Assembly: GCA_964466455.1 (NCBI GenBank)
Contig: CAYXNL010000009.1
Location: 1 to 51,942 of the forward strand
DNA length: 51,942 nucleotides
DNA from: S010-25 sp964466455
GTDB lineage: Bacteria > Pseudomonadota > Gammaproteobacteria > SZUA-229
Reading direction: 5' to 3'
Under the pieces are notes generated by a model. It was given only the letters and a program-made list of their open reading frames with translations. It ran no database searches and was not told the origin of the DNA. Positions 39,613-48,885 of this stretch are shown piece after piece (position 1 is the stretch's first letter; every line of letters starts with the position of its first letter). The translations under genes and the position numbers were made by a program.

Positions 39613-41103
39613 TTAATAGGCGATAATAGTCGGTTTTGTGTTTTTATACTCTGGCATGCTCATCCCTGCATTTGCATTAATATAGGTCGGGTCGGTAACC
39701 GTATATTTCCTGCCCTTATAATGCACACTATCACCGACTACATCGGTTTTAAAATTAACCGCAGCGGCAACATGCCCCGGATAATCCAGCCCGATAACGT
39801 GTAACCCTAACAGGCTTTTAACCAGCCAGGCAAACAGTACTGCACGATCTTCACAGTCTGAATAAGGATAATAGAGGGTTTCTTCCGGAAACAGATAATT
39901 CTCTTCGCCAAACTGCTGCTCATCGGTTTTGTAATGCAGCGCCGTCTGCACAAAGCGCAGCAGAAAGTTTACTGCCTGGGGTTCATCCATACCACGAATA
40001 TAAGCGGCAAGCTGCTGTTGCAATGGCGTTGCTGTTTCCGGCTCTACTCCGGAACTGAAATACAGTGGTAATGCCAATTGCGGGTAGGTTTTAAAAAAAG
40101 CTATCCGACCGCTGTCATAAACCACATCTACCTTATATTTCTTCCCCTGGTAATAAAAAGACAGTTGCCGATGTTTGCGTTCACTATTGGCACCGACTAA
40201 AGGCGTTACCTTCATATCCAGTTTTTTTATGGTGCCGGGGTATTGTGCATCGTAGGTATACATTCTGCCCGGTATTTTTTCTTTGCCGTTAAAGCTAACC
40301 GCATAAAAACGAGTACCACTGAAAGTAAAGTAGGGAACGTCAAACAGCTCCTGCTTTGAAGGTAGCAGCAGATAAACAGACTGATTATTATAGGCAACCC
40401 TGGCCCTATAACCAGATTTAACCAGCAAAAACCAGCTAAGCAGTGCATTAGCATTACTGCCCTTACCATTAATCGCCGTACTGACTTTATCGACTAACGC
40501 AGTATATGCCCAGTCGGTTAACTGAAGCGCTTTTTTCTGTGCGGCCAGTTGTTTTAGTAGTGCCGCATAATTTGCCCGACTAAGTGACGACCAGTAATTG
40601 CTGACCGTATTTTTATCCACACCATAAACCAGTGACTTTTTCAGCTTACTATCGTAATAAAAAGTCAGTTTCTGTCCGAAATAATTAATATTTACTTTAT
40701 TCTCTGCCCGGATAACCACTACCGGAGCAGGTTCTGGAGCAGGCGGAACCGTCCCCTGTGGCGGGATCACCACCGCTGGCGGTGATGGTTGCTGGGGCAA
40801 AAAAGAAACTGAAGGTGGCGCAACAGGCATTACCAGTGGTTTTGGCGTGGTGTCGCGCCGCATGCCCTGTAGCACGTCCACGGCTTTCCATTGCGCTTTC
40901 AAAAACGCAGTGAACGCCTTATCACGTTTATCCCTGTACGCATAAAAATCCTGCTTCTGCTGGTTAACGCCCTGCTGCTGGTGTTGCAACCACAGATTAA
41001 AGCTATCGCCTGACGCTACCGTCGGTAGAATGAACGCTACAGCAGTCAGACAGAACAGGATTCTGTTTATTACTATCTTTACAGCCGGTTTATTTGTTGC
41101 CAT
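39613..41103 (-). CDS. exported transglutaminase-like protein with Pro-rich linker
   Basis: This 496-residue predicted periplasmic or cell-surface protein has a signal peptide ending near TVASG. I start at the ATG at 41103 (MATNKPAVKIVINRI); an upstream frame to 41145 adds 14 residues. A Pro/Val-rich linker (about residues 85-130) follows a helical region. The C-terminal transglutaminase/papain-like core shows the catalytic set Cys417 (YPYSDCEDRAVL), His444 (YPGHVAAAV) and Asp471 (TVTDPTY). This family is poorly characterised and may act as peptidase or cross-linker. It lies 226 bases downstream of the LPP20-like lipoprotein gene on the same strand, hinting at a shared role. Confidence 0.82.
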   Translation of the reverse strand: MATNKPAVKIVINRILFCLTAVAFILPTVASGDSFNLWLQHQQQGVNQQKQDFYAYRDKRDKAFTAFLKAQWKAVDVLQGMRRDTTPKPLVMPVAPPSVSFLPQQPSPPAVVIPPQGTVPPAPEPAPVVVIRAENKVNINYFGQKLTFYYDSKLKKSLVYGVDKNTVSNYWSSLSRANYAALLKQLAAQKKALQLTDWAYTALVDKVSTAINGKGSNANALLSWFLLVKSGYRARVAYNNQSVYLLLPSKQELFDVPYFTFSGTRFYAVSFNGKEKIPGRMYTYDAQYPGTIKKLDMKVTPLVGANSERKHRQLSFYYQGKKYKVDVVYDSGRIAFFKTYPQLALPLYFSSGVEPETATPLQQQLAAYIRGMDEPQAVNFLLRFVQTALHYKTDEQQFGEENYLFPEETLYYPYSDCEDRAVLFAWLVKSLLGLHVIGLDYPGHVAAAVNFKTDVVGDSVHYKGRKYTVTDPTYINANAGMSMPEYKNTKPTIIAY

Positions 41104-41183
41104 ATCCTGTTCTCCGCTACCGGTTATGTAACACCTGTAAACCAAAATCTGCTGTATTTTCGGCCTGCCAATATCAGTTTACT

Positions 41184-41215
41184 AACAGTCAGATAACACA
41201 TAAACAGTCAGATAA
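41184..41215. repeat. two direct copies of AACAGTCAGATAA
   Basis: The 13-mer occurs at 41184-41196 and 41203-41215 (period 19) in the intergenic region before the transglutaminase-like gene. It could be a paired regulator site or chance duplication; nothing else supports either. Confidence 0.4.
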
Positions 41216-41329
41216 TAGAAAACCGGTAACCGTCATAGTTATAACAACTAAAACAGTGACCGGTTCGCTACAGAGGGGTACAACCCATGTACCCATAACC
41301 TGTGTACTACCCAAACATTATGAAACGAT

Positions 41330-41929
41330 TTAGTTTCCCTTCTGTGCAGCGATGGCAGCGGCCAGTTCGTCCTGACCTTTTTTCGCCTTGAACTGCTGCC
41401 ACAGCGCCTTATTATTACCCATACTGGTTTTTAATGCGTCCTGGGTAGCTTTGACTGTCGCCGCCGGATCCATTCCTAACAGCACATATAGTGCGCCATT
41501 GGGACTGGTTCGGGTTTTATAGATTTTGGTTCCCGCCAGGGATTCATCGGTAACCTGTTTGGTAACCGAGGTGTTTACCTTATCTACAGTTTCCGAATCT
41601 GCCGCACCGGTTGTTTCGGCATACTGTTTTACCATATTCTGTACGTGCACCTGCATTGCCTGGGCAAGCTGAACACGTGCATCCGTTGCCGCCATATTTT
41701 TCATAAAACTATGACCCGCCGCAGATTTTTCCGCCACTCCAACTGCAGAGACCGCTATACCCGCTACCGGCTCATCACAAACCCAGCCCGGTGCGGTGGT
41801 AGAAGGCGCATCCGGAAAAACACAGTCAGGCGCTGCTGTTTTCACTACCTTATCACTGCTACAGGCTGCCAACATAACGACAACTATTAGAACCCCTGCC
41901 TTTGATATCTGTTTATGTATCTGTTTCAT
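41330..41929 (-). CDS. LPP20-family lipoprotein
   Basis: This 199-residue predicted outer-membrane lipoprotein starts at the ATG at 41929, preceded by GGGAG. The signal (residues 1-22) ends in a lipobox MLAAC with Cys23. The mature domain has the LPP20 fold features: ISVSAVGVA-type strand (AVSAVGVAEKSAAG), then AATDARVQLAQAMQVHVQNM, and a region with TKIYKTRTSPNGALYVLLGM. LPP20-like proteins are often found near flagellar or cell-envelope genes, and their exact role is unresolved. It is upstream of the transglutaminase-like gene, possibly co-transcribed. Confidence 0.85.
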   Translation of the reverse strand: MKQIHKQISKAGVLIVVVMLAACSSDKVVKTAAPDCVFPDAPSTTAPGWVCDEPVAGIAVSAVGVAEKSAAGHSFMKNMAATDARVQLAQAMQVHVQNMVKQYAETTGAADSETVDKVNTSVTKQVTDESLAGTKIYKTRTSPNGALYVLLGMDPAATVKATQDALKTSMGNNKALWQQFKAKKGQDELAAAIAAQKGN

Positions 41930-42076
41930 TGTTTCATCTCCCATTGAACCTGCAAACTATCTGCATAAACATAGCCGAGAATCGGTTTTTATGCAATTTT
42001 TTCAGTTCTGCTATTATTTTTTATTTCACTATTTTTATACCATAGTAATCGTTACGCAGCATGGTTTCTGTCATAA

Positions 42077-42129
42077 GGGCAGCTTATTAATTGATTGCGG
42101 CCTCTGCGCAATAAATTAATAAGCTGCCC
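42077..42129. other. 53-bp nested palindrome beyond dsbA
   Basis: GGGCAGCTTATTAATT and AATTAATAAGCTGCCC are perfect inverted arms (16 bp). Inside them TTGCG and CGCAA pair again around GCCTCTG. It starts 10 bases after the dsbA stop but has no T-run on the minus strand. It may be an mRNA-stabilising or terminating structure, or a palindromic repeat. Confidence 0.6.
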
Positions 42130-42138
42130 ATAAACGAG

Positions 42139-42786
42139 TTACTGAGTGCCAGCGTCAGGTTTACTCTCTTTCTTAATCAGATAATTAATAATCTTAATCA
42201 TTTTTTCAAAACTGCCGGCTTTACGCGGGCTAACCTTATATTTTCCATTCACAATCACAGCGGGCACACCTTCAATATGATAAGCCTGCATTTTCTTCAG
42301 ACCCTTGCGTACCATGTTATCTACGGTAAAAGAGTTATATTCTTCAATAAATCTCTCTCTGTTAACACCATTTTTTGCTACAAAATCAGCAATTTCCTCC
42401 AGCGTATTAAGAGGCTTTCTATCCTTATGAATAGCATTAAAAATCTTGTCGTGAATTTTTTCAATAACACCCATATTAAGTAACGCATAATAGGCACGTG
42501 CCTGAATCTTCCAGTCCGGACGGAAGATTGCCGGAATGCGCACAAACGCTACATTTTTCGGCATTGTTTTTTCCCACTTATCGAGAAAGGGCTCAAAATG
42601 AAAGCAATGTGGACAGCCATACCAGAAAAACTCCAGCACCTCGATTTTTTTTCCTGTCTCGGTTGGCTGTTGCTCAACGCTCGTATAATCAACGCCTTCG
42701 GTATACGGCGCCGCATACGCCGAAGTCATCTCTGCAACAAATAACCCGGCAACAAGTAATAAAGGTAGTAACAGTAATTTTCTCAT
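42139..42786 (-). CDS. dsbA: thiol:disulfide oxidoreductase DsbA
   Basis: DsbA introduces disulfides in periplasmic proteins. The 215-residue protein has a signal peptide ending AYA and thioredoxin fold with active-site C58-P-H-C61 in FFWYGCPHCFHFEP. The cis-Pro loop lies in HIEGVPAVIVNGKY. It follows ccmI by 73 bases on the same strand. Its presence after the ccm operon fits periplasmic thiol-redox balance during cytochrome c maturation. Length matches DsbA of other gammaproteobacteria (about 210). Confidence 0.93.
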   Translation of the reverse strand: MRKLLLLPLLLVAGLFVAEMTSAYAAPYTEGVDYTSVEQQPTETGKKIEVLEFFWYGCPHCFHFEPFLDKWEKTMPKNVAFVRIPAIFRPDWKIQARAYYALLNMGVIEKIHDKIFNAIHKDRKPLNTLEEIADFVAKNGVNRERFIEEYNSFTVDNMVRKGLKKMQAYHIEGVPAVIVNGKYKVSPRKAGSFEKMIKIINYLIKKESKPDAGTQ

Positions 42787-42859
42787 TGATAACTCCTGAT
42801 ATATTTTTATCAGCAGAGCAACACCGACACCTGCTGAAATGGTCTTTTCTCTTTGTCTC

Positions 42860-44137
42860 TTATTTTACTTTTTTGTCAATCGTAATAGTAATGGCTTTAT
42901 TACCATGCACGTCATTTACATCGACCTGGCCGATATAATCACCCGGCTGCGCAATGGCTGAACCGGATGGGGATATTCTGGCGAAGACAACCACCTTACC
43001 GGATGTGCTGATATTTCTGCCTTTCACCATCGCCATTGAATCATCCAGTTTTACTGTTGCCGGTAATTGTGCCAGCGTTAAACGCTGTACGGCCAATGGC
43101 ATAGGTGAGCCTGTCTGGGCTTTAGCATAGACGAAAACGGTATCACCCGCATTAAATTGCTGCCTTATTTTTTGGCTAACAGCAACATTTATATGTAATA
43201 CCGCAGCCGCTACCGCTACCTGCTGGCTATTTATAAATGCAATAACCTTGTCCTCTTCGGGCACGGCTTCACCCTGCGCCAATAGTTTGTTGCGCGCTCC
43301 TGTTATGTAGGTAACAATTGCTTTACGTACCTTTTTATCCTGTATGTCTGTTTTGGTCAACTGGATCAGACTTTTTATTGCGCCTTTATAATTTCCATTC
43401 TGATAGTTGGAAATCCCTGCAAACCACAGAACCTTGTCATTATTCGGTTGAATCGTAGCGGCTTTATGAATTAAAGCCATAGCCTGAGGAACAAATTTTC
43501 GGTTATGCAGTAATGCTATCACTTCCGATCTTTCCAGCATTATTTCAACATTATTCGGTGCAAGCGCCATCGCCTTAGCATAGGCATGGTCTGAATCAGC
43601 ATACTGTTTCATAAATTTATAGGCGCGACCAAGCATGGTCCAGTCCTGGACATTACCACCATTTTTTGCAATATGCCGTTTTAACTTCTGTGCCATCTGC
43701 GGGATGGTCATTTTTTTCTGTTGCGCATTTTGCGCCAATTGAGCCTGTAGCTGTCCCGTACCCGCTATATACACACCTAAATTAAAATAAACCACCAATG
43801 CCAGCAATGGAATAAACAGGGTAATCCCCAGTGCAATGACCGGGTGGCGTTCACGTGGTTTTGTATAATGCAAGGAGGCATTATCAATTTTTTCTTCCGG
43901 TATATCCACTAACAACTCACGGTCAAGTTCGTTTCGTGCATATTTATAATGTTCCATATCAATACGGTCTTCTTTCAGATCCTGCTCCAGCTCCCTGAGC
44001 TTATCCTCGTGAATTTGCAGATTACTTTCCGAGTAGGCGATAGCGCCATCTTTCCTGACCCGAAGTAAAGGCAGAATAAGTATAACTATTGCAACCAGCA
44101 GCATTGCTGATAACAGGCCCCAGAAAATTATATTCAT
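42860..44137 (-). CDS. ccmI: cytochrome c biogenesis protein CcmI
   Basis: CcmI is the apocytochrome chaperone in the haem ligation complex. The 425-residue protein has two N-terminal transmembrane helices (about 3-22 and 95-115) separated by an acidic coiled loop (LRELEQDLKEDRIDMEHY). Tetratricopeptide repeats follow (WTMLGRAYKFMKQYADSDHA is one). The C-terminal periplasmic domain ends KGRNISTSGKVVVFARISPS. Its start overlaps the ccmH stop by four bases (ATGA). In E. coli ccmH and ccmI are fused; here they are separate, as in most other gammaproteobacteria. Confidence 0.94.
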   Translation of the reverse strand: MNIIFWGLLSAMLLVAIVILILPLLRVRKDGAIAYSESNLQIHEDKLRELEQDLKEDRIDMEHYKYARNELDRELLVDIPEEKIDNASLHYTKPRERHPVIALGITLFIPLLALVVYFNLGVYIAGTGQLQAQLAQNAQQKKMTIPQMAQKLKRHIAKNGGNVQDWTMLGRAYKFMKQYADSDHAYAKAMALAPNNVEIMLERSEVIALLHNRKFVPQAMALIHKAATIQPNNDKVLWFAGISNYQNGNYKGAIKSLIQLTKTDIQDKKVRKAIVTYITGARNKLLAQGEAVPEEDKVIAFINSQQVAVAAAVLHINVAVSQKIRQQFNAGDTVFVYAKAQTGSPMPLAVQRLTLAQLPATVKLDDSMAMVKGRNISTSGKVVVFARISPSGSAIAQPGDYIGQVDVNDVHGNKAITITIDKKVK

Positions 44138-44631
44138 GAATATTTACTCTCTTTATCCATCTTACCCTTCATCGATTTGTTCAGGGTCTGTTTGTGCAGG
44201 CTATTAATCCGCTCCTGTTCTTCCGGACTTAATACATCGTTTTCCTGTCGAGGTTGCCCTCTTACAATCTTTACCCCAAAAAACAGAGCGAGGAAAAAAA
44301 TTAGCACCGGCCCCAACCATAATAACCAGGTTAGCGGTTTGAATGGCGGACGGTATAAAACATAATCACCATAGCGCTGTACCATAAATGCAATAATCTG
44401 TTTCTCTGTTTTTCCCTGCTCTATCATGGTATAAACATCATGCCGCAGATCTTTCGCCAGGCCTGCATTAGAGTCGGAAATACTTTCATTCTGACAAACC
44501 AGACATCGCAGCTCTCCGCTTATTTTATAAAACAGCCGCGCCTGTGCCGGTGTTTTAAAGGTATAGGTATCAATCGGTGCGGCATGAATAGAGGCCGCCA
44601 GAAAAAAAGAAAAAAGAATAAGAAATCGCAT
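44134..44631 (-). CDS. ccmH: cytochrome c biogenesis protein CcmH (CcmL)
   Basis: CcmH reduces apocytochrome haem-binding cysteines. The 165-residue protein has a signal peptide (MRFLILFSFFLAASIHA), the redox motif LRC43-LV-C46QNESISDS, and the signature AGLAKDLRHDVYTMIEQGKT. One C-terminal transmembrane helix (about 102-122) follows. It overlaps ccmI by four bases and follows ccmG by 34 bases. Length fits the single-domain CcmH/CycL form. Confidence 0.95.
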   Translation of the reverse strand: MRFLILFSFFLAASIHAAPIDTYTFKTPAQARLFYKISGELRCLVCQNESISDSNAGLAKDLRHDVYTMIEQGKTEKQIIAFMVQRYGDYVLYRPPFKPLTWLLWLGPVLIFFLALFFGVKIVRGQPRQENDVLSPEEQERINSLHKQTLNKSMKGKMDKESKYS

Positions 44632-44665
44632 GTATTTATCCTGTGAATATCTGTCTATAGCAAGA

Positions 44666-45205
44666 CTATTTCAGAGTTTTCATCTTTTTTAATAATCCCT
44701 TTAAATTATCCGGATCGGATAAGGAGCCGATAACCTTATAACGGATAATTCCCTGCTTATCAATCAAAAAGGTTTCTGGTGCGCCGTAAACACCAAAGTT
44801 GATAGCAACCTGCCCTTTTATATCAGAGATAACTTCTTTGTAGGGGTTACCCAAACGCCGTAACCAGGCTTTTGCATCGGCCGGTTTATCCTTGTAATTG
44901 AAACCGATAATCCTGTAACCCTGACGACTCAATTTTTTTACGGTTTTATGTTCTTCACGACAGACAAAACACCAGCTCGCCCAAACATTCAACAGCGTTA
45001 CCCTGCCGAGAAAATCTTTGTTACTAACAAAATCACCAGGCTGATTTAACAACGGCAAAGTAAAAGTGGGCACTGGTTTGTTTATTAGCGGGGAGGGTAC
45101 CAGACGCGGATTCAACCACAGACCTAAATACAGCACTACCACCAGAGCAGCAAAGACAATTAATGGTGCAAAACGTTTTACTGTTGAGGGTTTCTTTACA
45201 TTCAT
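44666..45205 (-). CDS. ccmG: thiol:disulfide interchange protein CcmG (DsbE)
   Basis: CcmG is a membrane-anchored periplasmic thioredoxin that keeps CcmH and apocytochrome thiols reduced. The 179-residue protein has an N-terminal anchor (about 13-33), active site W-C79-F-V-C82 in VWASWCFVCREEHK, and the family motif GFNYKDKPADAKAWLRRLGNP. The cis-Pro region has YGAPETFLIDKQGIIRYK. It lies 90 bases after ccmF and 34 before ccmH. Confidence 0.95.
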   Translation of the reverse strand: MNVKKPSTVKRFAPLIVFAALVVVLYLGLWLNPRLVPSPLINKPVPTFTLPLLNQPGDFVSNKDFLGRVTLLNVWASWCFVCREEHKTVKKLSRQGYRIIGFNYKDKPADAKAWLRRLGNPYKEVISDIKGQVAINFGVYGAPETFLIDKQGIIRYKVIGSLSDPDNLKGLLKKMKTLK

Positions 45206-45295
45206 CTGTTTAATACTTTTATTAACCGGTTAATATTGTCTAATTCAGCTATTTTCTTCATCCTGAGGAACCACTAAATCCTGATGCTATACAGG

Positions 45296-47242
45296 TTATC
45301 CCTGTAACGCACCCTTTATCCCCACCTTCTTTTTAAGCTTTTGCCGGTAACGACGATCTGTTACTGCCAGTACCCCGCCAATTGCCATAAAAATACAGCC
45401 CAGCCAGATCCAGCGTATCATCGGTTTATAGTATACCCGCAGACTCCAGGCACCATTACCTAATGGCTCTCCCAGTGCTGCATATAAATCGCGGAACATT
45501 CCAGGAATGACAGAGGCCTCTGTCATTGCGCGATTCTGACCACCATAATCACGCTTTTGCGGGTGTAGCACACCTGCCTTTTCCTTACCATGCCAGACCA
45601 CAATCGTTGCCTGATCGGCCGTGTAATTTGGCCCCTGAACCTTATGAGTACCCTCAAAATGGAACCGGTATCCAGCAATGTTATAACTTACACCCGGATC
45701 CATGCGTAAGTCTTTTTCCTTACTATAGGTACTGGTAACTGCCACCCCTGCTACAAATAAACTCACGCCTATATGCGCCAGCACCATACCCATGTATGCC
45801 CTTGGTATATGACGACTGTGGCGCATACGAACGAATAAATCTTTTAGCGTCACCAGTACAATCAACAGCGCACCAGCCAGTGCCAGCCCGGCTTTAATAC
45901 TTAGGTGATGCTCAAGAACAAAGGGGAGTAAAAAACCTGCCACTAACGAAATAATGACAAAAGTTGGTAGCCATTTTGTTGCCCGCGACCAGGTATCGCC
46001 TTTCCAGCGAATACCCGGCCCCACCGCCAGTAATAATAACAAAGGTATTGAGATGAACGAAAACATCATATCAAAATAAGGTCTGCCCACCGATATCTTG
46101 CCAAGATGAAACGCATCCACCACCAGCGGGTACATGGTACCAACAAAAACAGTAGCTGCTGCGGTCATAAAAATAATGTTATTGAGTAACAACGCCGTTT
46201 CACGGGAAAACCAGTCAAAGCGGCTGTTACTGACAACCGTGCCAGAACGCCATGCATACAGTGCCAGCGAGCTGCCAATCACGATACACAGGAAGATAAG
46301 AATATAGATACCCCGTCGTGGATCGGTTGCAAACGCATGTACCGAAACCAGCACACCGGAACGAACAATAAAGGTACCCAGCAGGCTCAGGGAAAAAGCA
46401 AGAATTGCCAGTAATACAGTCCAGCTTTTAAACACGCCTCGTTTTTCTGTGCTGGCCAGAGAATGGATCAAAGCTGTGCCTACCAACCACGGCATAAATG
46501 AAGCACTTTCAACCGGATCCCAGAACCACCAGCCGCCCCAGCCCAGTTCATTATAGGCCCACCAACTTCCGAGCATAATACCCATGGTTAGAAAACACCA
46601 CGCAATGGTTGTCCAGGGGCGTGACCAGCGTGCCCAGGTTGCATCCAGTTTACCGCCAATCAATGCCGCTACTGCAAACGCAAAGGCAACGGAAAAACCA
46701 ACATACCCCATATATAACATCGGTGGATGCATCGCCAGACCGGGGTCCTGCAACAGAGGGTTTAATTCATTCCCGTTAAGCGGTACCGGAAACAGGCGCT
46801 CGAAAGGATTCGAGGTAAATAACATAAATATAAGAAAACCCACGCTGGTCATACCCATTACCGCGAGTACGCGCGAAGCCAGCGCCTGTGGCAGGCTCCG
46901 GCTGTATGCCGCTACTGCGGCAGTCCACAGGGAAAGTATCAGCGTCCATAATAATAGCGAGCCTTCATGTGAACCCCATACCCCCGAAATTCGATAGAGC
47001 AGTGGCTGCGACAGATTTGAATGTTCCGCTACGTACAATACAGAGAAATCATGTATGACAAAAGCACGGGTAAGAACCACATAGGCGAAACCAACAAATA
47101 GAAACTGGGCGAAGGCTGCCGGGCGAGCCAATGCCATCATGGAGGCATCATTTTTTGCTGCACCGACAAGTGGGACGATACTTTGCACTATCGCGACCGC
47201 AAGAGCGATAATTAGTGCAAAATGACCAAGTTCAGGAATCAT
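45296..47242 (-). CDS. ccmF: haem lyase CcmF
   Basis: CcmF is the core of the haem-apocytochrome c synthetase. The 648-residue protein has about 14-15 transmembrane helices. The conserved WWD loop reads WGGWWFWDPVESASFMPWL, with the haem-handling histidines nearby and RISGVWGSHEGSLLLW near the N-terminus. The C-terminal periplasmic domain and last helix are present. The length matches CcmF (about 645-650). It follows ccmE by 56 bases; TGTTT-rich bases between hold no clear ribosome-binding site. Confidence 0.96.
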   Translation of the reverse strand: MIPELGHFALIIALAVAIVQSIVPLVGAAKNDASMMALARPAAFAQFLFVGFAYVVLTRAFVIHDFSVLYVAEHSNLSQPLLYRISGVWGSHEGSLLLWTLILSLWTAAVAAYSRSLPQALASRVLAVMGMTSVGFLIFMLFTSNPFERLFPVPLNGNELNPLLQDPGLAMHPPMLYMGYVGFSVAFAFAVAALIGGKLDATWARWSRPWTTIAWCFLTMGIMLGSWWAYNELGWGGWWFWDPVESASFMPWLVGTALIHSLASTEKRGVFKSWTVLLAILAFSLSLLGTFIVRSGVLVSVHAFATDPRRGIYILIFLCIVIGSSLALYAWRSGTVVSNSRFDWFSRETALLLNNIIFMTAAATVFVGTMYPLVVDAFHLGKISVGRPYFDMMFSFISIPLLLLLAVGPGIRWKGDTWSRATKWLPTFVIISLVAGFLLPFVLEHHLSIKAGLALAGALLIVLVTLKDLFVRMRHSRHIPRAYMGMVLAHIGVSLFVAGVAVTSTYSKEKDLRMDPGVSYNIAGYRFHFEGTHKVQGPNYTADQATIVVWHGKEKAGVLHPQKRDYGGQNRAMTEASVIPGMFRDLYAALGEPLGNGAWSLRVYYKPMIRWIWLGCIFMAIGGVLAVTDRRYRQKLKKKVGIKGALQG

Positions 47243-47298
47243 AACTGTTTCTCAATAATCAGGATTGGATCAGAATTAAACTGGATACGGGCATGTAA

Positions 47299-47808
47299 TT
47301 ATTTCTGCCCTGCTTTCTCTTTTATGCTCTCTTTTGCTTTTGCTTCTGCTTTTACTTTTGCTTCCGCTTTAGCTTCTTTGCTGGCTTTCAGCTCTTCAGC
47401 AACGGCTGGCGGCATATAGTTTGCGTCATGTTTTGCCAGTACCTGACTTGCAATAAATATATTATCCGGTTGCATTTTTCCCATTGCAACAATACCCTGA
47501 CCTTCTCTGAACAGGTCCGGCAGAATACCCGTATATTTTACCATTATGGTGGCGCGATTATCGGTCAGAGCAAACTGTACACCCAGTCCTTTTTTCGCAC
47601 GTTTAACAGAGCCTTTTACCACCAGACCACCAATACGAAAGGAATGATTGGCTGGTGCTTCACCCGATTTCACCTGACTTGGGCTGTAAAAATACAGCAG
47701 GTTCTGTTTGAAAGCGCTGAGGCCAAGTGCGGTGGCAATTGTCACACCGAGCAAAACCAGCACCACTAACAGTTTTCTTTTGCCACGTTTCGTCATTCGT
47801 TTTTTCAT
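47299..47808 (-). CDS. ccmE: haem chaperone CcmE with Lys/Ala/Glu-rich tail
   Basis: CcmE binds haem covalently in the periplasm and passes it to CcmF. The 169-residue protein has one N-terminal membrane anchor (about 12-32) and an OB-fold domain (about 48-125). The conserved haem-binding motif is LAKH127DANY131MPP. After it comes a low-complexity tail of about 38 residues rich in Lys, Ala and Glu, which reflects a TTTGCT-type DNA microrepeat. Tails after the haem-binding motif vary widely between species. An internal Met at position 5 is an alternative start. It lies between ccmD and ccmF. Confidence 0.94.
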   Translation of the reverse strand: MKKRMTKRGKRKLLVVLVLLGVTIATALGLSAFKQNLLYFYSPSQVKSGEAPANHSFRIGGLVVKGSVKRAKKGLGVQFALTDNRATIMVKYTGILPDLFREGQGIVAMGKMQPDNIFIASQVLAKHDANYMPPAVAEELKASKEAKAEAKVKAEAKAKESIKEKAGQK

Positions 47809-47851
47809 ACTTTTTACTCTATAAACCTTTTATGCCGCCGATCTGATTTCA

Positions 47852-48034
47852 TTATCCCGTTCGTGACGAATTCATTGCCTCACGTTTGATCGCACGTTTC
47901 ACTCTGGCAATCACTTTTTTCCGCCGGATAACAGGCTCAATAATGTTACCCACAATAACAATCAGCGCCAGCGCATAGGAATTCCATACAAAAAAAGCAT
48001 AGCCACCCATGTGAAAAAATTCAGTCCAGTTCAT
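47852..48034 (-). CDS. ccmD: cytochrome c biogenesis protein CcmD
   Basis: CcmD is a small membrane protein that helps release holo-CcmE from CcmABC. The 60-residue protein begins MNWTEFFHMGGYAFFVWNSY, the usual FxMGGYxxYVW-type motif, followed by a transmembrane helix (ALALIVIVGNIIEPVI) and a basic C-terminus. Position between ccmC and ccmE is the standard order. Confidence 0.92.
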   Translation of the reverse strand: MNWTEFFHMGGYAFFVWNSYALALIVIVGNIIEPVIRRKKVIARVKRAIKREAMNSSRTG

Positions 48035-48072
48035 ACTGCTCTCACCTTAACCTTCTGTTATCACCGTTTCTA

Positions 48073-48822
48073 TCACAACTTACCAACCAGCTCCCTTACC
48101 CAACGCCGGTTCCGGTCCCGATATAACGCCTCATTGCGCGTTCGCACCAGCACCAGCGCAAAATAAAATAACTGGAACGCTGCGGCCATCAGCAATAGCG
48201 GTATCAACATGCTGATATCCATTGATGGTTTGCCAAATTTGGCTATCGTCGCTCCCTGATGCAGGGTATGCCACCAGACCACCGAATAGTGAATAATGGG
48301 AACGTTGACAACACCGACAATTGCCAGTAGTCCACTTGCTTTATCTGCTGTACGCTGATCTTCAATCGCCGACTGTAGCGCCATGTAGCCAAAATAAAGA
48401 AACAGCAGGATCAACTCTGAAGTAAGACGGGCATCCCATACCCAGTAAGCCCCCCACATCGGTTTTCCCCATAATGATCCGGTTACCAACGCCAGAAAGG
48501 TGAAAGAAGCACCCATTGGCGCACTGGCCGCCGCCACCATGTCCGCCAGTCGTATCTGCCAGATCAGACCAATGCCCGATGATACGGCCATCACCACATA
48601 AACAAACAAAGACATCCATGCAGCCGGGACATGAATAAAAATAATCCGGTAGCTATCTCCCTGCTGATAGTCGGGGGGTGCTACATACAGCCCCTGATAC
48701 AAACCCACCATAAACAGCAAAAAGGCGGGCACGGCAAACCACGGAATAAGTTTGCCTGACATTTCATAAAAATATTTTGGTGAAGAAAATCGTTGTATCC
48801 AGTGCCAGATTGCTTTAAACAT
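48073..48822 (-). CDS. ccmC: haem exporter/handler CcmC
   Basis: CcmC attaches haem to CcmE. The 249-residue protein has six transmembrane helices. The WWD domain reads GKPMWGAYWVWDARLTSE, with histidines in FIHVPAAWMS and YSVVWWHTLHQGATI flanking it as haem ligands. Length matches the family (about 245). It follows ccmB by 63 bases and precedes ccmD by 38. Confidence 0.96.
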   Translation of the reverse strand: MFKAIWHWIQRFSSPKYFYEMSGKLIPWFAVPAFLLFMVGLYQGLYVAPPDYQQGDSYRIIFIHVPAAWMSLFVYVVMAVSSGIGLIWQIRLADMVAAASAPMGASFTFLALVTGSLWGKPMWGAYWVWDARLTSELILLFLYFGYMALQSAIEDQRTADKASGLLAIVGVVNVPIIHYSVVWWHTLHQGATIAKFGKPSMDISMLIPLLLMAAAFQLFYFALVLVRTRNEALYRDRNRRWVRELVGKL

Positions 48823-48885
48823 TATTTCATTATTCCACGCTGTAACGGCTTACCGACCCCCTACGGGTCAGTTGTTTAGTATAGG

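Noticed and set aside
41184..41215. Two spaced repeats considered as a CRISPR remnant
   Set aside because: There are only two 13-base copies with a 6-base spacer and no cas genes.
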